A stretch of 64,000 bases of DNA, from contig NZ_FMWX01000006.1 of NCBI RefSeq assembly GCF_900103265.1, positions 1 to 64,000 on the forward strand, given 5' to 3'. The notes under the pieces are model-generated. The model searched no databases. It saw only the letters and a program-made list of their open reading frames with translations, and was not told the DNA's origin. Positions within the stretch are counted from its first letter, which is position 1. The number at the start of each line of letters is the position of its first letter. Positions 40,369 through 49,338 of this stretch are shown one piece after another. The DNA is from Sphingomonas sp. NFR15 (GTDB lineage: Bacteria > Pseudomonadota > Alphaproteobacteria > Sphingomonadales > Sphingomonadaceae). Position numbers and translations under genes: made by a program.

Positions 40369-41298
40369 TTAATCGTTGAATGGTTCGACCACATCGCGCC
40401 GTGCGCGCAGAAACGCGTCGGCGACCAGCTTGAGCGGCCCGGTATCGATATCGCTACGCCCGCTGCGAATCAGCGTGGCGAAGCGCGCGTACAGCCCTCG
40501 ATATTCGCGGTCCTCATGATGCTCGTCGCCGCTCGGCAGCGTCAGCACCGCGCCGCCGCGCGACAATCTGCAGGTGCCCGCGTCGGTTTCGACGATGATG
40601 TCCCAGCTTTGCGCGCCAGTCTGGCGCCAGTCCAGATCCAGGTGGATTTCAGCACCCGCGCTATCGGAGAAGCTGAGATCGGCGGCGATCGGCGCGGCGC
40701 GGTTGGCGGGAATGGCGATCGTACCCGACCGCAAGAAGAACGGGCGCGGCAGGATATGCGTCGCGATCGACAGCGCGTTGATGCCGGGATCGAAAACACC
40801 GAGTCCGCCCGGTTCCCAAATCCACGCCTGCCCGGGATGCCAGACGCGGACATCCTCGCGCCATATGATCGAGACGCGTTCGATACGCCGTTCCGCCAGC
40901 CATGCGCGCGCCGGAGCGACGCCTGCCGCGAAGCGCGAGTGCCATGCCGTGAACAGCGACGCGCCCGTTTTGACCGCCCGCGCTTCCAGCGCATCGACTT
41001 CGGCCAGCGTCGCGCCCGGCGGCTTTTCGAGAAGCACGTGGATACCGCGCGCGAGCGCATGCGCGGCGAGATCGTAGCGGACTTGCGGCGGGGTGCAGAG
41101 CGCGATCGCATCGACCGCAGGGCCTTGCGCCAGCAGCGCGTCCAGACTCGGCAGGTGCGGCACGCCGGCCACGTTCTGATCGGCGATCGGGCTCACCGTC
41201 GCGGCAAGGCTGAACGCCGCATCGCCACGAATCGCGGGCAGATGCTGATCGCGCGCGATCTTGCCCATGCCGACGATGCCGATACGAAAGGGGTTCAC
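40369..41298 (-). CDS. Gfo/Idh/MocA-type L-arabinose/D-galactose 1-dehydrogenase
   Basis: The 309-residue enzyme has a Rossmann motif FRIGIVGMGKIARDQHLPAI and the family motif EKPPGATLAE (lysine is catalytic). VRVWHPGQAWIWEPGG and GVFDPGINALSI match the NAD(P) sugar 1-dehydrogenases known from Azospirillum (L-arabinose) and Pseudomonas (galactose). It oxidises L-arabinose or D-galactose to the 1,4-lactone in the cytoplasm, the first step of non-phosphorylating catabolism. The start is GTG 41298, four bases after the end of a possible 25-codon reading frame. It is the first main gene of the leftward set. Confidence 0.88.
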   Translation of the reverse strand: MNPFRIGIVGMGKIARDQHLPAIRGDAAFSLAATVSPIADQNVAGVPHLPSLDALLAQGPAVDAIALCTPPQVRYDLAAHALARGIHVLLEKPPGATLAEVDALEARAVKTGASLFTAWHSRFAAGVAPARAWLAERRIERVSIIWREDVRVWHPGQAWIWEPGGLGVFDPGINALSIATHILPRPFFLRSGTIAIPANRAAPIAADLSFSDSAGAEIHLDLDWRQTGAQSWDIIVETDAGTCRLSRGGAVLTLPSGDEHHEDREYRGLYARFATLIRSGRSDIDTGPLKLVADAFLRARRDVVEPFND

Positions 41299-41301
41299 CG
41301 A

Positions 41302-41379
41302 TCAGAGCACCTTGGCGATGGCGGGACGAAAGCCGGACGCGGTTCGGTGCTGCAACCGGCACAGGGCCATGCGATCCAT
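41302..41379 (-). CDS. Possible 25-residue leader peptide
   Basis: An open frame MDRMALCRLQHRTASGFRPA… of 25 codons ends four bases before the GTG of the sugar dehydrogenase. A GAGAGAGAGG run precedes its ATG but touches it, so the spacing is poor. It may be a coupling leader or chance. Confidence 0.25.
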   Translation of the reverse strand: MDRMALCRLQHRTASGFRPAIAKVL

Positions 41380-41463
41380 CCTCTCTCTCGTCACGGGCAA
41401 ACACCGTGCCTTTTCAGCCCGTTCGCACGGCCATCCAATTACTCCTACTTATTTCCGCAAGCG

Positions 41464-41517
41464 GCGAAACGCAATCTTTCGTTTTGCAAAGCCGAAACGG
41501 CTGTTACGGCTTCGCAA
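41464..41517. promoter_or_regulatory. Two overlapping inverted repeats upstream of the GntR regulator
   Basis: GCGAAACG (41464-41471) faces CGTTTTGC (41480-41487) with one mismatch. TTGCAAAGCCG (41484-41494) faces CGGCTTCGCAA (41507-41517) with one mismatch. They share bases 41484-41487, so only one can pair at a time. They end ten bases before the regulator start. They could be operators for autoregulation or alternative hairpins in the leader. Confidence 0.5.
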
Positions 41518-41527
41518 GGAGACGAGG

Positions 41528-42283
41528 ATGACCGAACACGGCGAGGACGTCGAAGGCATGGCGATGGAGCGGACGCCGCGCGGAACTGGGCGGCGGCTGC
41601 ACGGGTCGATCGCGCACAAGATCGGCGTGGCGATCGTTTCGGGCACCTATGCGCCCGGTGATATCCTGTCGAGCGAAGTGGATTTCTCCGAGGCGCTCGA
41701 TGTGTCGCGCGGGGCCTACCGGGAGGCGATCCGCGCGCTCGCCGCCAAGGGACTCGTCGAGAGCCGGCCCAAGGCGGGAACGCGCGTGCTGCCCCGCGCG
41801 CGCTGGAATCTGCTCGATCCCGACGTGCTGACCTGGGCGTTCGCGGGCGAGCCTGACGCACAATTCGTCCGCAACCTGTTCGAATTGCGCGCCGTCGTCG
41901 AACCTGCCGCCGCCGGCTTCGCCGCCGAACGGCGCGACCGCGAAGACCTGCGCGTCCTCAAGGAGGCGCTCGCCCAGATGCGCCGCCATTCGCTCGCTAC
42001 CGAGGCGGGCCGGATCGCCGACCGCGACTTCCACGATGCGATCCTGCGTGCAACCCGCAACGACGCGATGATGGTGCTGGCGGCGAGCATCGGCGCGGCG
42101 GTGAGCTGGACCACGCAGTACAAGCAGCGCGCGCGCGCCTTGCCTCGCAATCCGATCCCCGACCATGCTCGCGTCTACGAAGCCATTGCGGCCGGGGATG
42201 CGGCCGGCGCCAGCGCGGCGATGCGCGTGCTGGTCGATCTCGCGCTTCAGGATACCGCCAGCGCGATGGGCGCCCCCGTCTAA
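41528..42283 (+). CDS. GntR/FadR-family transcriptional regulator
   Basis: The 251-residue protein has an N-terminal winged helix (about 20-95, with ILSSEVDFSEALDVSRGAYR and GLVESRPKAGTRV) and a C-terminal FCD helical domain (about 110-240) whose metal ligands could be the aspartate/histidine in DRDFHDAIL and the later histidine in PDHARVYEAI. FCD regulators bind small acids or sugar lactones and release DNA. ATG 41528 has AAGGAG six bases upstream. Its position between divergent sugar genes makes it the likely local regulator, with sugar acid or lactone as inducer. Confidence 0.88.
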   Translation: MTEHGEDVEGMAMERTPRGTGRRLHGSIAHKIGVAIVSGTYAPGDILSSEVDFSEALDVSRGAYREAIRALAAKGLVESRPKAGTRVLPRARWNLLDPDVLTWAFAGEPDAQFVRNLFELRAVVEPAAAGFAAERRDREDLRVLKEALAQMRRHSLATEAGRIADRDFHDAILRATRNDAMMVLAASIGAAVSWTTQYKQRARALPRNPIPDHARVYEAIAAGDAAGASAAMRVLVDLALQDTASAMGAPV

Positions 42284-42316
42284 TCGTCCACGATCAAAGC
42301 CTTGCCCTGACAATTT

Positions 42317-42327
42317 TGGTCCGACTA
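42317..42327. promoter_or_regulatory. Candidate FadR-type operator upstream of galM
   Basis: TGGTCCGACTA differs by one base from the palindrome TGGTC-N-GACCA bound by many GntR/FadR-subfamily regulators. It lies between the regulator gene and the aldose epimerase gene, close to TATAAG. It may be the site through which the neighbouring regulator controls galM. Confidence 0.45.
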
Positions 42328-42384
42328 TAAGCCGCATGCAAACGGCGTCGCGCTTTTCAGGCGCGCTATGAGGGAACACAGAGG

Positions 42385-43533
42385 ATGCTGAAGATGATGC
42401 GCGTCGGCGTGGTGGCACTGGCCGCCGCTACCGCTCTCACGCCGTACGCGGCCAACGCGGCGGAGGCAAAACGCGAAGCGGCCGGCAAGCTCAGCGACGG
42501 CTCGACGATCGAGGCGATCACGCTCTCGAACGGTCGCGGCGTTTCCGCGCGCATCCTCACCTATGGCGCGACGCTCCAGTCGCTGATCGCACCCGACCGG
42601 GACGGCAAGCTCGCCGATGTCGCGCTCGGCTATGATGACGCCGCGACGTACCAGAGCCATCCGAATTATTTCGGTGCCACCATCGGCCGCTATGCGAACC
42701 GCATCGCCGGCGGCCGATTCACGCTTGATGGCAAGACGTATCAATTGCCGCTCAACGACAAGGTCAATTCGTTGCACGGCGGCGGCAAGGGCTTCGACAA
42801 GCAGCTCTGGAAGATCGTTTCGGTCAAGTCCGGCCCTGTCGCCTCGGTGGTGCTCGCCTATTCGAGCCCCGATGGCGACGCTGGCTATCCCGGCGCGCTC
42901 GACGTGACGGTGACCTACGCGCTCGACGAAAGCGGCGCGCTGAAGGTCAGCTATGACGCCAAGACCACCAAGCCGACCGTCGTCAACATCACCAACCACA
43001 GCTTCTTCAATCTCGCCGGCGAAGGCGCGCCGGCTGGTGCGACCTTCCACACGCTGGTGATTCCCGCGCAGACCTATACGCCCGTCGATGCGCACCTGAT
43101 CCCGACCGGCGAACGCCGTCCGGTCGCCGGCACCGTTTTCGATTTCCGCAAACCGCGTGTGATCGCCGATGGCATTCGCGACGGGCGCGATGAACAGATT
43201 CGCTTCGGCCAGGGCTACGATCACAATTTCGCGCTCGACAAGGGTTTGACCGCGACACCCCAGCTCGCCGCGCGACTGGAAGATCCCGCCTCGGGCCGAG
43301 TCCTCGAGATTCTGAGCACCGAACCGGGCGTGCAATTCTACACCGGCAACTTCCTCGACGGCACCTTCGTCGGCAAGGGTGGGCACGTGTACCGGATGGG
43401 CGATTCGGTCTCGCTCGAACCGCAGAAGTTCCCGGACTCGCCCAACCATCCCGATTTCGTCTCGGCGCGGGTCGATCCGGGCAAGCCGTACCATAGCGAG
43501 ATGATCTTCAAGCTGTCGGTCGCGCGGCGCTGA
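42385..43533 (+). CDS. galM: Aldose 1-epimerase (mutarotase), exported
   Basis: The 382-residue enzyme has a signal peptide (MMRVGVVALAAATALTPYAA, cleaved near ANA). The galactose mutarotase fold motifs are present: GRYANRIAGGRF, LHGGGKGFD, the catalytic histidine in TNHSFFNL and the glutamate in STEPGVQFYTGNF. It interconverts alpha and beta anomers of galactose, arabinose or glucose released by the glycosidases. Export to the periplasm fits the Tat/Sec glycosidases on the other side of the regulator. Confidence 0.92.
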   Translation: MLKMMRVGVVALAAATALTPYAANAAEAKREAAGKLSDGSTIEAITLSNGRGVSARILTYGATLQSLIAPDRDGKLADVALGYDDAATYQSHPNYFGATIGRYANRIAGGRFTLDGKTYQLPLNDKVNSLHGGGKGFDKQLWKIVSVKSGPVASVVLAYSSPDGDAGYPGALDVTVTYALDESGALKVSYDAKTTKPTVVNITNHSFFNLAGEGAPAGATFHTLVIPAQTYTPVDAHLIPTGERRPVAGTVFDFRKPRVIADGIRDGRDEQIRFGQGYDHNFALDKGLTATPQLAARLEDPASGRVLEILSTEPGVQFYTGNFLDGTFVGKGGHVYRMGDSVSLEPQKFPDSPNHPDFVSARVDPGKPYHSEMIFKLSVARR

Positions 43534-43547
43534 TCTCGCCGCTCCCA

Positions 43548-43563
43548 TGTTCCACGTGAAAAC
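43548..43563. promoter_or_regulatory. parS-like palindrome
   Basis: TGTTCCACGTGAAAAC matches the ParB-binding consensus TGTTTCACGTGAAACA at 13 of 16 positions, with an intact central CCACGTGAAA-type core. It is intergenic and directly abuts the galM terminator hairpin. It may be a genuine chromosomal centromere site or chance. Confidence 0.35.
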
Positions 43564-43597
43564 GGGCGATCTGCTTGATCGAGCAGGTGGCCCGTTT
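43560..43597 (+). terminator. Probable galM terminator
   Basis: AAACGGGC (43560-43567) pairs with GCCCGTTT (43590-43597), with an inner CTGCT/AGCAG stem. The arms end in a short T-run. It starts 26 bases after the galM stop. Confidence 0.6.
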
Positions 43598-43677
43598 GCT
43601 ATCGAAGCACATACAGCCCCGCTTTACGCCCTTCATCGCCAAGGCTAATTTCGCGATGGGGACATTCAGGGGGCGAT

Positions 43678-45663
43678 ATGAAATACGCGTATTGGGCCGG
43701 CTTGGCGCTGCTATCAACCGCGTCGCAAGCCGGGGCGGCGAGCGATGCGGCACTGCGTTTCGGCGCGCGCGAGGATGTCCGCCAGATCAGCATATCACCC
43801 GACGGCAAGCGGATCGCGTATATCGCGCCGACCGGCACGCGCGGCGATACCGTAATAATCGCGACCGTGGCGACCGGCGAACTGAAGGCGATCACCGCAT
43901 CTTCCGGTAATCCGGACCGACTGCAATCCTGTCATTGGACCACCGATACGCGGCTGACATGCGCGATCTATATGGTGGTTACGGACAGCCGCCAGCGCAT
44001 TTTACCCTTCTCGCGCATCTTCGCTCTTGATGCCGATGGCAAGCGCTCGACTATGCTGAGCGCGCGCACGAACGACCGCACGCTCGGATTTTCGCTGGGC
44101 GGCGGCGAGATCATCGACTGGCAGCCTGACAAAGCCGACGGCAGCGTGCTGATGACGCACACCTACATCCCGGAAGCGACGACCGGCAGCCTCGTTGCTT
44201 CTACCCAAGAGGGTCTTGGCGTCGACCGCATCGACACCGTGACTCTGAAGCATACGATGGTGGAGCCGCCGCGCCGCGGGGCCGAGGGCTATATCAGCGA
44301 CGGGCATGGCACGGTGCGGATCATGGAAGTTCGGGGTGAAACGAACACCGGTTACATGAAGGACACGGTCAATGTCCTCTATCGCACGCCAGACAGCCGC
44401 CAGTGGAAGCCGCTCAGCACCGTGAAGCAATCCGGCGGTGTCAGCACCGGGTTCGATCCGGTCGCGGTGGATCGCGACAAGAACGTGGCATATGGCTTCG
44501 ACACCGTCGGCGGTCGCAACGCTCTGTATTCGGTGGCGCTTGATGGATCGCTCAAGCGCGAACTGGTGCTGGCACGCCCCGATGTCGATGTCGACGATCT
44601 CGTGTCGGTGGGACGGCAGAATCGCATGGTCGGTGTCGGCTTCGCCACCGACAAGCGTCAGACCGTATATTTCGATCCAGAACTCGCCAAGCTGTCCGCC
44701 TCGCTGTCCAAGGCGTTGCCAGGCCTTCCATTGGTCAACATCGTCGATGCCACCGGAGACGAGAGCAAGCTGGTGATCTTCGCCGGCAGCGATGTCGATC
44801 CCGGGCGGTACTACCTCTATGATAAGGCAACCCGCAAACTGGCGGAGCTGCTGCCGTTGCGGCAGGCGCTGGCAAAGACGCCTTTGGCAAGCGTGAAGCC
44901 CGTCAACGTGATTGTCGCCGATGGCACGACGATCCCTGCCTATCTGACACTACCGCCGGGTGGGGCGGCCAAGGGGCTGCCCGCGATCGTCATGCCGCAC
45001 GGCGGCCCGGATGCGCGGGACGAATGGGGCTTCGACTGGCTGGCGCAGTTCTTCGCCAACCGCGGCTATGCGGTGCTCCAGCCCAATTTTCGTGGATCGA
45101 CTGGTTATGGCGTCGCCTTCTTCGAGAAAAACGGCTTCCAGTCCTGGCCTGTCGCCGTCGGCGACGTGAACGACAGCGGGCGCTGGCTGATCAAACAAGG
45201 CATCGCCGATCCGGCGAAGCTCGCGGTGGTCGGCTGGTCGTACGGCGGCTATGCCGCATTGCAATCCGCGGTTCTCGATCCTGCTCTGTTCAAAGCGATC
45301 GTCGCGGTCGCACCGGTCACGGATTTGGAAAGCCGCCGGGAGGAATGGCACGAGTTCACCAACTATTCGCTGGTCGACACGCAAATCGGCCATGGTCCGC
45401 ATGTCCAGGCCGGCTCGCCCGCCCAACATGCCGACCACTTCACGGCGCCGGTGCTGCTGTTCCACGGCGACCTCGATCGCAACGTGGCGGTCGCCGAGTC
45501 ACGCTTGATGGCATCCCGTCTCAAGGGCGCGCACAAAGCCGTGACCTATGTGGAGTATCCCGCGCTCGACCATCAGCTCGAGGACAATGCGGTGCGGGCG
45601 GACATGCTCGACAAGATGGATGGCTTCCTGCGTACGACCTTGGTGTTGCCCTCCGCGCCGTGA
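43678..45663 (+). CDS. S9-family (prolyl oligopeptidase-type) serine peptidase, exported
   Basis: The 661-residue protein has a signal peptide (MKYAYWAGLALLSTASQAGA). An N-terminal beta-propeller (about 25-400, starting DVRQISISPDGKRIAY) precedes an alpha/beta-hydrolase domain. The nucleophile is the serine in GWSYGGYA, the acid the aspartate in HGDLDRNV, and the histidine lies in ALDHQLED. It should cleave short peptides in the periplasm. GGGGG lies four bases before the ATG. It follows galM after a terminator-like hairpin, so it is probably a separate unit. Confidence 0.9.
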   Translation: MKYAYWAGLALLSTASQAGAASDAALRFGAREDVRQISISPDGKRIAYIAPTGTRGDTVIIATVATGELKAITASSGNPDRLQSCHWTTDTRLTCAIYMVVTDSRQRILPFSRIFALDADGKRSTMLSARTNDRTLGFSLGGGEIIDWQPDKADGSVLMTHTYIPEATTGSLVASTQEGLGVDRIDTVTLKHTMVEPPRRGAEGYISDGHGTVRIMEVRGETNTGYMKDTVNVLYRTPDSRQWKPLSTVKQSGGVSTGFDPVAVDRDKNVAYGFDTVGGRNALYSVALDGSLKRELVLARPDVDVDDLVSVGRQNRMVGVGFATDKRQTVYFDPELAKLSASLSKALPGLPLVNIVDATGDESKLVIFAGSDVDPGRYYLYDKATRKLAELLPLRQALAKTPLASVKPVNVIVADGTTIPAYLTLPPGGAAKGLPAIVMPHGGPDARDEWGFDWLAQFFANRGYAVLQPNFRGSTGYGVAFFEKNGFQSWPVAVGDVNDSGRWLIKQGIADPAKLAVVGWSYGGYAALQSAVLDPALFKAIVAVAPVTDLESRREEWHEFTNYSLVDTQIGHGPHVQAGSPAQHADHFTAPVLLFHGDLDRNVAVAESRLMASRLKGAHKAVTYVEYPALDHQLEDNAVRADMLDKMDGFLRTTLVLPSAP

Positions 45664-45702
45664 GCGGCGCGGAAAGCTTGATCCACGCGAAGGCAAGACA
45701 CG

Positions 45703-45734
45703 AAAAAGGGCGGCCGTCGCGGGCCGCCCTTTTT
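45703..45734. terminator. Strong bidirectional terminator
   Basis: AAAAAGGGCGGCC (45703-45715) and GGCCGCCCTTTTT (45722-45734) form a perfect 13-base-pair stem with a six-base loop. The A-run and T-run make it work in both directions, ending the S9 peptidase gene and the convergent rpsD gene. Confidence 0.92.
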
Positions 45735-45750
45735 TGATTCGGAGCGCGAC

Positions 45751-45836
45751 GCGGGCGAAGCCCGCATCGTCGGTCGGCGCCTTGGCGCCGCCGGCCGCTC
45801 GCGCTGTGCGTTTCTCGATTTAGCTTCGCCAAATCT
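45751..45836. repeat. Cluster of three short palindromes downstream of rpsD
   Basis: GCGGGC-GAA-GCCCGC (45751-45765), CGGCGCC-TT-GGCGCCG (45775-45790) and an imperfect GATTTAGC / GCCAAATC hairpin (45817-45835) follow one another between the terminator and the rpsD stop codon. They would form successive hairpins in the rpsD 3' leader-out RNA. Confidence 0.7.
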
Positions 45837-45839
45837 CGA

Positions 45840-46454
45840 TCAGCGCGAGTAGAACTCGACCACCAGGTTCGGTTCCATCTTCACCGGATAGGGCACTTCG
45901 TCGAGTGTCGGAACGCGCGTGAAGGTCACCTTCGCCGCGCCGTCCGGCGCGACATAATCAGGGATGTCGCGCTCGGACAGGGTCTGCGCTTCCATCACCA
46001 GCGCCATTTCCTGCGCCTTGCTGCCCAGCGTGATCTCTTCGCCGGCGAACACGCGACGCGACGCGATGTTGCACTTCACACCGTTGACGCGGACGTGGCC
46101 GTGCGAGACGAGCTGGCGCGCGGCGAAGATCGTCGGCGCGAACTTGGCGCGATAGACGATCATGTCGAGGCGCTGCTCGAGCAGGCCGATCAGGTTCTGG
46201 CTGGTGTCGCCCTTCATGCGCGCGGCTTCGGTGTAGCAAGCGCGGAACTGCTTCTCGGTGACGTCGCCGTAATAGCCCTTGAGCTTCTGCTTGGCGCGAA
46301 GCTGCAGACCGTAATCCGAAACCTTGCCCTTGCGGCGCTGGCCGTGCTGACCGGGACCGTATTCGCGCTTGTTGACAGGCGACTTGGGGCGACCCCAGAT
46401 ATTCTCGCCCATGCGGCGATCGATCTTGTGCTTGGCGCTGGAGCGCTTCGACAT
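45840..46454 (-). CDS. rpsD: 30S ribosomal protein S4
   Basis: The 204-residue protein is a full-length alphaproteobacterial S4, starting [20 protein letters not shown] and ending with the S4 RNA-binding region ([19 protein letters not shown]). It nucleates assembly of the small subunit on 16S rRNA. GGAAGAG lies six bases before ATG 46454. It stands alone rather than in the alpha operon. The N-terminal frame continues upstream but without family similarity. Confidence 0.97.
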   Translation of the reverse strand: MSKRSSAKHKIDRRMGENIWGRPKSPVNKREYGPGQHGQRRKGKVSDYGLQLRAKQKLKGYYGDVTEKQFRACYTEAARMKGDTSQNLIGLLEQRLDMIVYRAKFAPTIFAARQLVSHGHVRVNGVKCNIASRRVFAGEEITLGSKAQEMALVMEAQTLSERDIPDYVAPDGAAKVTFTRVPTLDEVPYPVKMEPNLVVEFYSR

Positions 46455-46590
46455 ATTCTCTTCCTTGCAAATGCCAATAACGAGACCGGCGCCGCCACGC
46501 GGGCGGTGCCGATCAGATCCCGGTAATCGCTCCGGCACGGATGCCGGGGCCACCGCTTCACCGGGGTGCGGGGCCAAATGCGAAGGGGGC

Positions 46591-46618
46591 CGTTAGCGGG
46601 GGCGCGCGTGCGAGTCAA
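46591..46618 (-). promoter_or_regulatory. Probable rpsD promoter
   Basis: On the minus strand TTGACT (complement of 46613-46618) is followed after about 15 bases by GCTAACG (complement of 46591-46597). This fits the alphaproteobacterial housekeeping pattern (TTGAC plus GCTAN). It lies about 140 bases before the rpsD start. The remaining divergent gap to topA shows no other clear site. Confidence 0.5.
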
Positions 46619-46732
46619 GCCAATCGATCCGGAGACGAAGCCGGCCGCAGCCGCTAAGGGAGCGCCGCTCTTGACGCCACCCCGCCGCCCCTTCCACCCT
46701 CGCGCGTACACGTAAGGATGTGACTCAACGCC

Positions 46733-49321
46733 ATGCAGCTCGTCATCGTCGAATCGCCCGCCAAGGCGAAAACCATCGAGAAATACCTCGGCTCCGACTA
46801 CCGGGTGCTGGCAAGCTACGGCCATGTCCGCGATCTGCCGCCCAAGGACGGCTCGGTCGATCCCGACGCGGGCTTCGCGATGGAATGGGAAAATTACGCC
46901 GACAAGGCGCGGCAGCTCAAGGCGATCACCGACGAAGCCAAGCACGCCGACCGCTTGATCCTCGCGACCGACCCGGATCGCGAGGGCGAGGCGATTTCGT
47001 GGCACGTGCAGGAGGTGCTGCGCGGGCGCAAGGCGCTGCCCAAGGACGTGCAGCGCGTGACGTTCAACGCCATCACCAAGGCGACCGTCACCGAAGCGAT
47101 GAAGCACCCGCGCGAACTCGATACCGATCTGATCGACGCCTACCGTGCGCGCCGCGCGCTCGATTATCTGGTCGGCTTCACGCTCTCGCCGGTGCTGTGG
47201 CGCAAGCTGCCCGGTGCGAAGTCGGCGGGCCGGGTCCAGTCGGTCGCGCTGCGGTTGATCGTCGAGCGCGAGCGCGAGATCGAGGCGTTCCGCGCACAGG
47301 AATATTGGTCGGTGACCGCGCAGATGGAGCACGACGGCACGCCGTTCGTCGCGCGGCTCACCCGCTGGAACGGCGACAAGCTCGATCGGCTGTCGATCGG
47401 CGACGAAGGCACCGCGCTGCGCGCCAAGGCCGATGTCGAGCAGGGCCGGTTCACCGTCGATACGGTCGAGACCAAGCCCGCCACGCGCAACCCGCCACCG
47501 CCGTTCACCACCTCGACCTTGCAGCAGGAGGCCGCGCGCAAACTCGGCTTCTCGGCCGATCACACGATGCGGATCGCGCAAGGGCTCTACGAGGACGGCG
47601 CGATCACCTATATGCGGACCGACGGCGTGCAGATGGACGGCAGCGCGATCTCGGCCGCGCGGCTCGCGATCGCTAACCGCTATGACGCGCATTATGTGCC
47701 CGACAAGCCGCGCCAGTACACGTCCAAGGCCAAGAACGCGCAGGAAGCGCACGAGGCGATCCGCCCGACCGATTTCAGCAAGGACCGCGCCGGCTCGGGC
47801 GATCATGCCCGCCTGTACGATCTGATCTGGAAGCGCGCGCTCGCCAGTCAGATGGCGTCGGCGCGGCTCGAGCGCACCACGGTCGAACTCGCCGAAGGGA
47901 CTGGCCGCACCGCCTTGCGCGCGACCGGGCAGGTCGTGCTGTTTCCCGGCTATCTCGCGCTGTACGAGGAAGGCACCGACGACAGCCAGGACGAGGACGC
48001 CCGCCGTCTGCCGCGCATGCGCGAAGGCGATGCGCCCGCCAAGAAGGCGGTCGATGCCGAGCAGCATTTCACCCAGCCGCCGCCGCGCTTCTCCGAGGCG
48101 AGCCTGGTCAAGCGGCTCGAGGAACTCGGCATCGGCCGGCCATCGACCTATGCGTCGATCATCAAGACGCTCAAGGATCGCGCCTATGTGCGCACCGAGA
48201 AGAACCGCTTCTTCGCCGAGGAGAGCGGCCGGCTGGTGACGGCGTTCCTCGAACGCTTCTTCGAACGCTATGTCGGCTATGATTTCACCGCTGGCCTCGA
48301 GGACGAACTCGACGAAGTCTCCGGCGGGCGCGCGCAGTGGCAGGCGGTGCTCGAAGCGTTCTGGAAGGACTTCAAGCCACGCACCACCGAGGTGATGGAG
48401 CAAAAGCCCTCCGAGGTGACCGCCGAACTCGACAAGTTCCTCGCGCCCTATCTGTTCCCGGAACGCGCGGACGGCGGCGATCCGCGGCTGTGCCCGAGCT
48501 GCGGCAAGGGGCAGCTCGCGCTGCGCGGCGGCAAGTTCGGCGCCTTCGTGGCGTGCTCCAATTACCCGGACTGCAAATATACCCGCCGCTTCGGCCAGGG
48601 CGGAGCGGCCGAGGATGGCGCCGCGCTCGAGAATGAGATTCTCGGCAACGATCCCGAGACCGGGCTGCCGGTCGAGCGCAAGTCGGGGCGGTTTGGGCCA
48701 TATATCCAGCTCGGCGAGGGCAAGGAGGCGAAGCGCGCGTCGATTCCCAAGGACGTGCCCAAGCTCGATCTCGAATGGGCGCTAAAGCTGCTCTCGCTGC
48801 CGCGCACGATCGGCACGCACCCCGAGACCGGGCTGCCGATCACCGCGTCGATCGGGCGCTATGGTCCGTATCTGGTGCACGACGGCAAATATGCCCGGCT
48901 GACCTCGACCGCCGACGTGTTCGAGACCGGCATGAACGCTGCCGTCGTCAAGCTCGCCGAGGCAGCGGCGGGCGGCGGACGACCGCAACGCGGTGCCGCC
49001 CGCGAACCGCTCAAGGTTCTCGGCAAACATCCGCGCACCGAGGCCGAGATCAAGCTGATGGAGGGTCGCTACGGCGCCTATGTCACCGACGGCGAGACCA
49101 ACGCGACCCTGCCCAAGTCGATCGAAAAGGACGCGCTGACGCTTGAGGAGGCCGCGCAACTGATCGACGCGCGCGCCGCCGCGGCACCGGCCAAGCCCAA
49201 GAAGAAGGCGCCTGCCAAAAAGGCGGCGCCTAAGAAGCCGGCGGCGAGCAAGGCTGCTGCCAAGCCCGCCGCGAAAGCACCCGCCAAGAAGGCGGCGCCC
49301 AAGGCCGCCAAGAAACCCTGA
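46733..49321 (+). CDS. topA: DNA topoisomerase I
   Basis: This 862-residue type IA enzyme relaxes negative supercoils. The Toprim domain opens it (MQLVIVESPAKAKTIEKYLG, DPDREGEAISWH), the active-site tyrosine is Tyr293 in TYMRTDGVQMD, and a four-cysteine zinc motif is seen (CPSCGKGQ … CSNYPDC). Further C-terminal repeats follow, and the last 45 residues are a Lys/Ala/Pro-rich tail similar to histone-H1-like tails, which should raise DNA affinity. It is divergent from rpsD. Confidence 0.96.
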   Translation: MQLVIVESPAKAKTIEKYLGSDYRVLASYGHVRDLPPKDGSVDPDAGFAMEWENYADKARQLKAITDEAKHADRLILATDPDREGEAISWHVQEVLRGRKALPKDVQRVTFNAITKATVTEAMKHPRELDTDLIDAYRARRALDYLVGFTLSPVLWRKLPGAKSAGRVQSVALRLIVEREREIEAFRAQEYWSVTAQMEHDGTPFVARLTRWNGDKLDRLSIGDEGTALRAKADVEQGRFTVDTVETKPATRNPPPPFTTSTLQQEAARKLGFSADHTMRIAQGLYEDGAITYMRTDGVQMDGSAISAARLAIANRYDAHYVPDKPRQYTSKAKNAQEAHEAIRPTDFSKDRAGSGDHARLYDLIWKRALASQMASARLERTTVELAEGTGRTALRATGQVVLFPGYLALYEEGTDDSQDEDARRLPRMREGDAPAKKAVDAEQHFTQPPPRFSEASLVKRLEELGIGRPSTYASIIKTLKDRAYVRTEKNRFFAEESGRLVTAFLERFFERYVGYDFTAGLEDELDEVSGGRAQWQAVLEAFWKDFKPRTTEVMEQKPSEVTAELDKFLAPYLFPERADGGDPRLCPSCGKGQLALRGGKFGAFVACSNYPDCKYTRRFGQGGAAEDGAALENEILGNDPETGLPVERKSGRFGPYIQLGEGKEAKRASIPKDVPKLDLEWALKLLSLPRTIGTHPETGLPITASIGRYGPYLVHDGKYARLTSTADVFETGMNAAVVKLAEAAAGGGRPQRGAAREPLKVLGKHPRTEAEIKLMEGRYGAYVTDGETNATLPKSIEKDALTLEEAAQLIDARAAAAPAKPKKKAPAKKAAPKKPAASKAAAKPAAKAPAKKAAPKAAKKP

Positions 49322-49338
49322 CGGTCTATCGCTTCAGA

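Noticed and set aside
46455-48403. A long minus-strand frame continuing upstream of rpsD across topA
   Set aside because: Only the last 204 residues are S4; the rest is the complement of topA.
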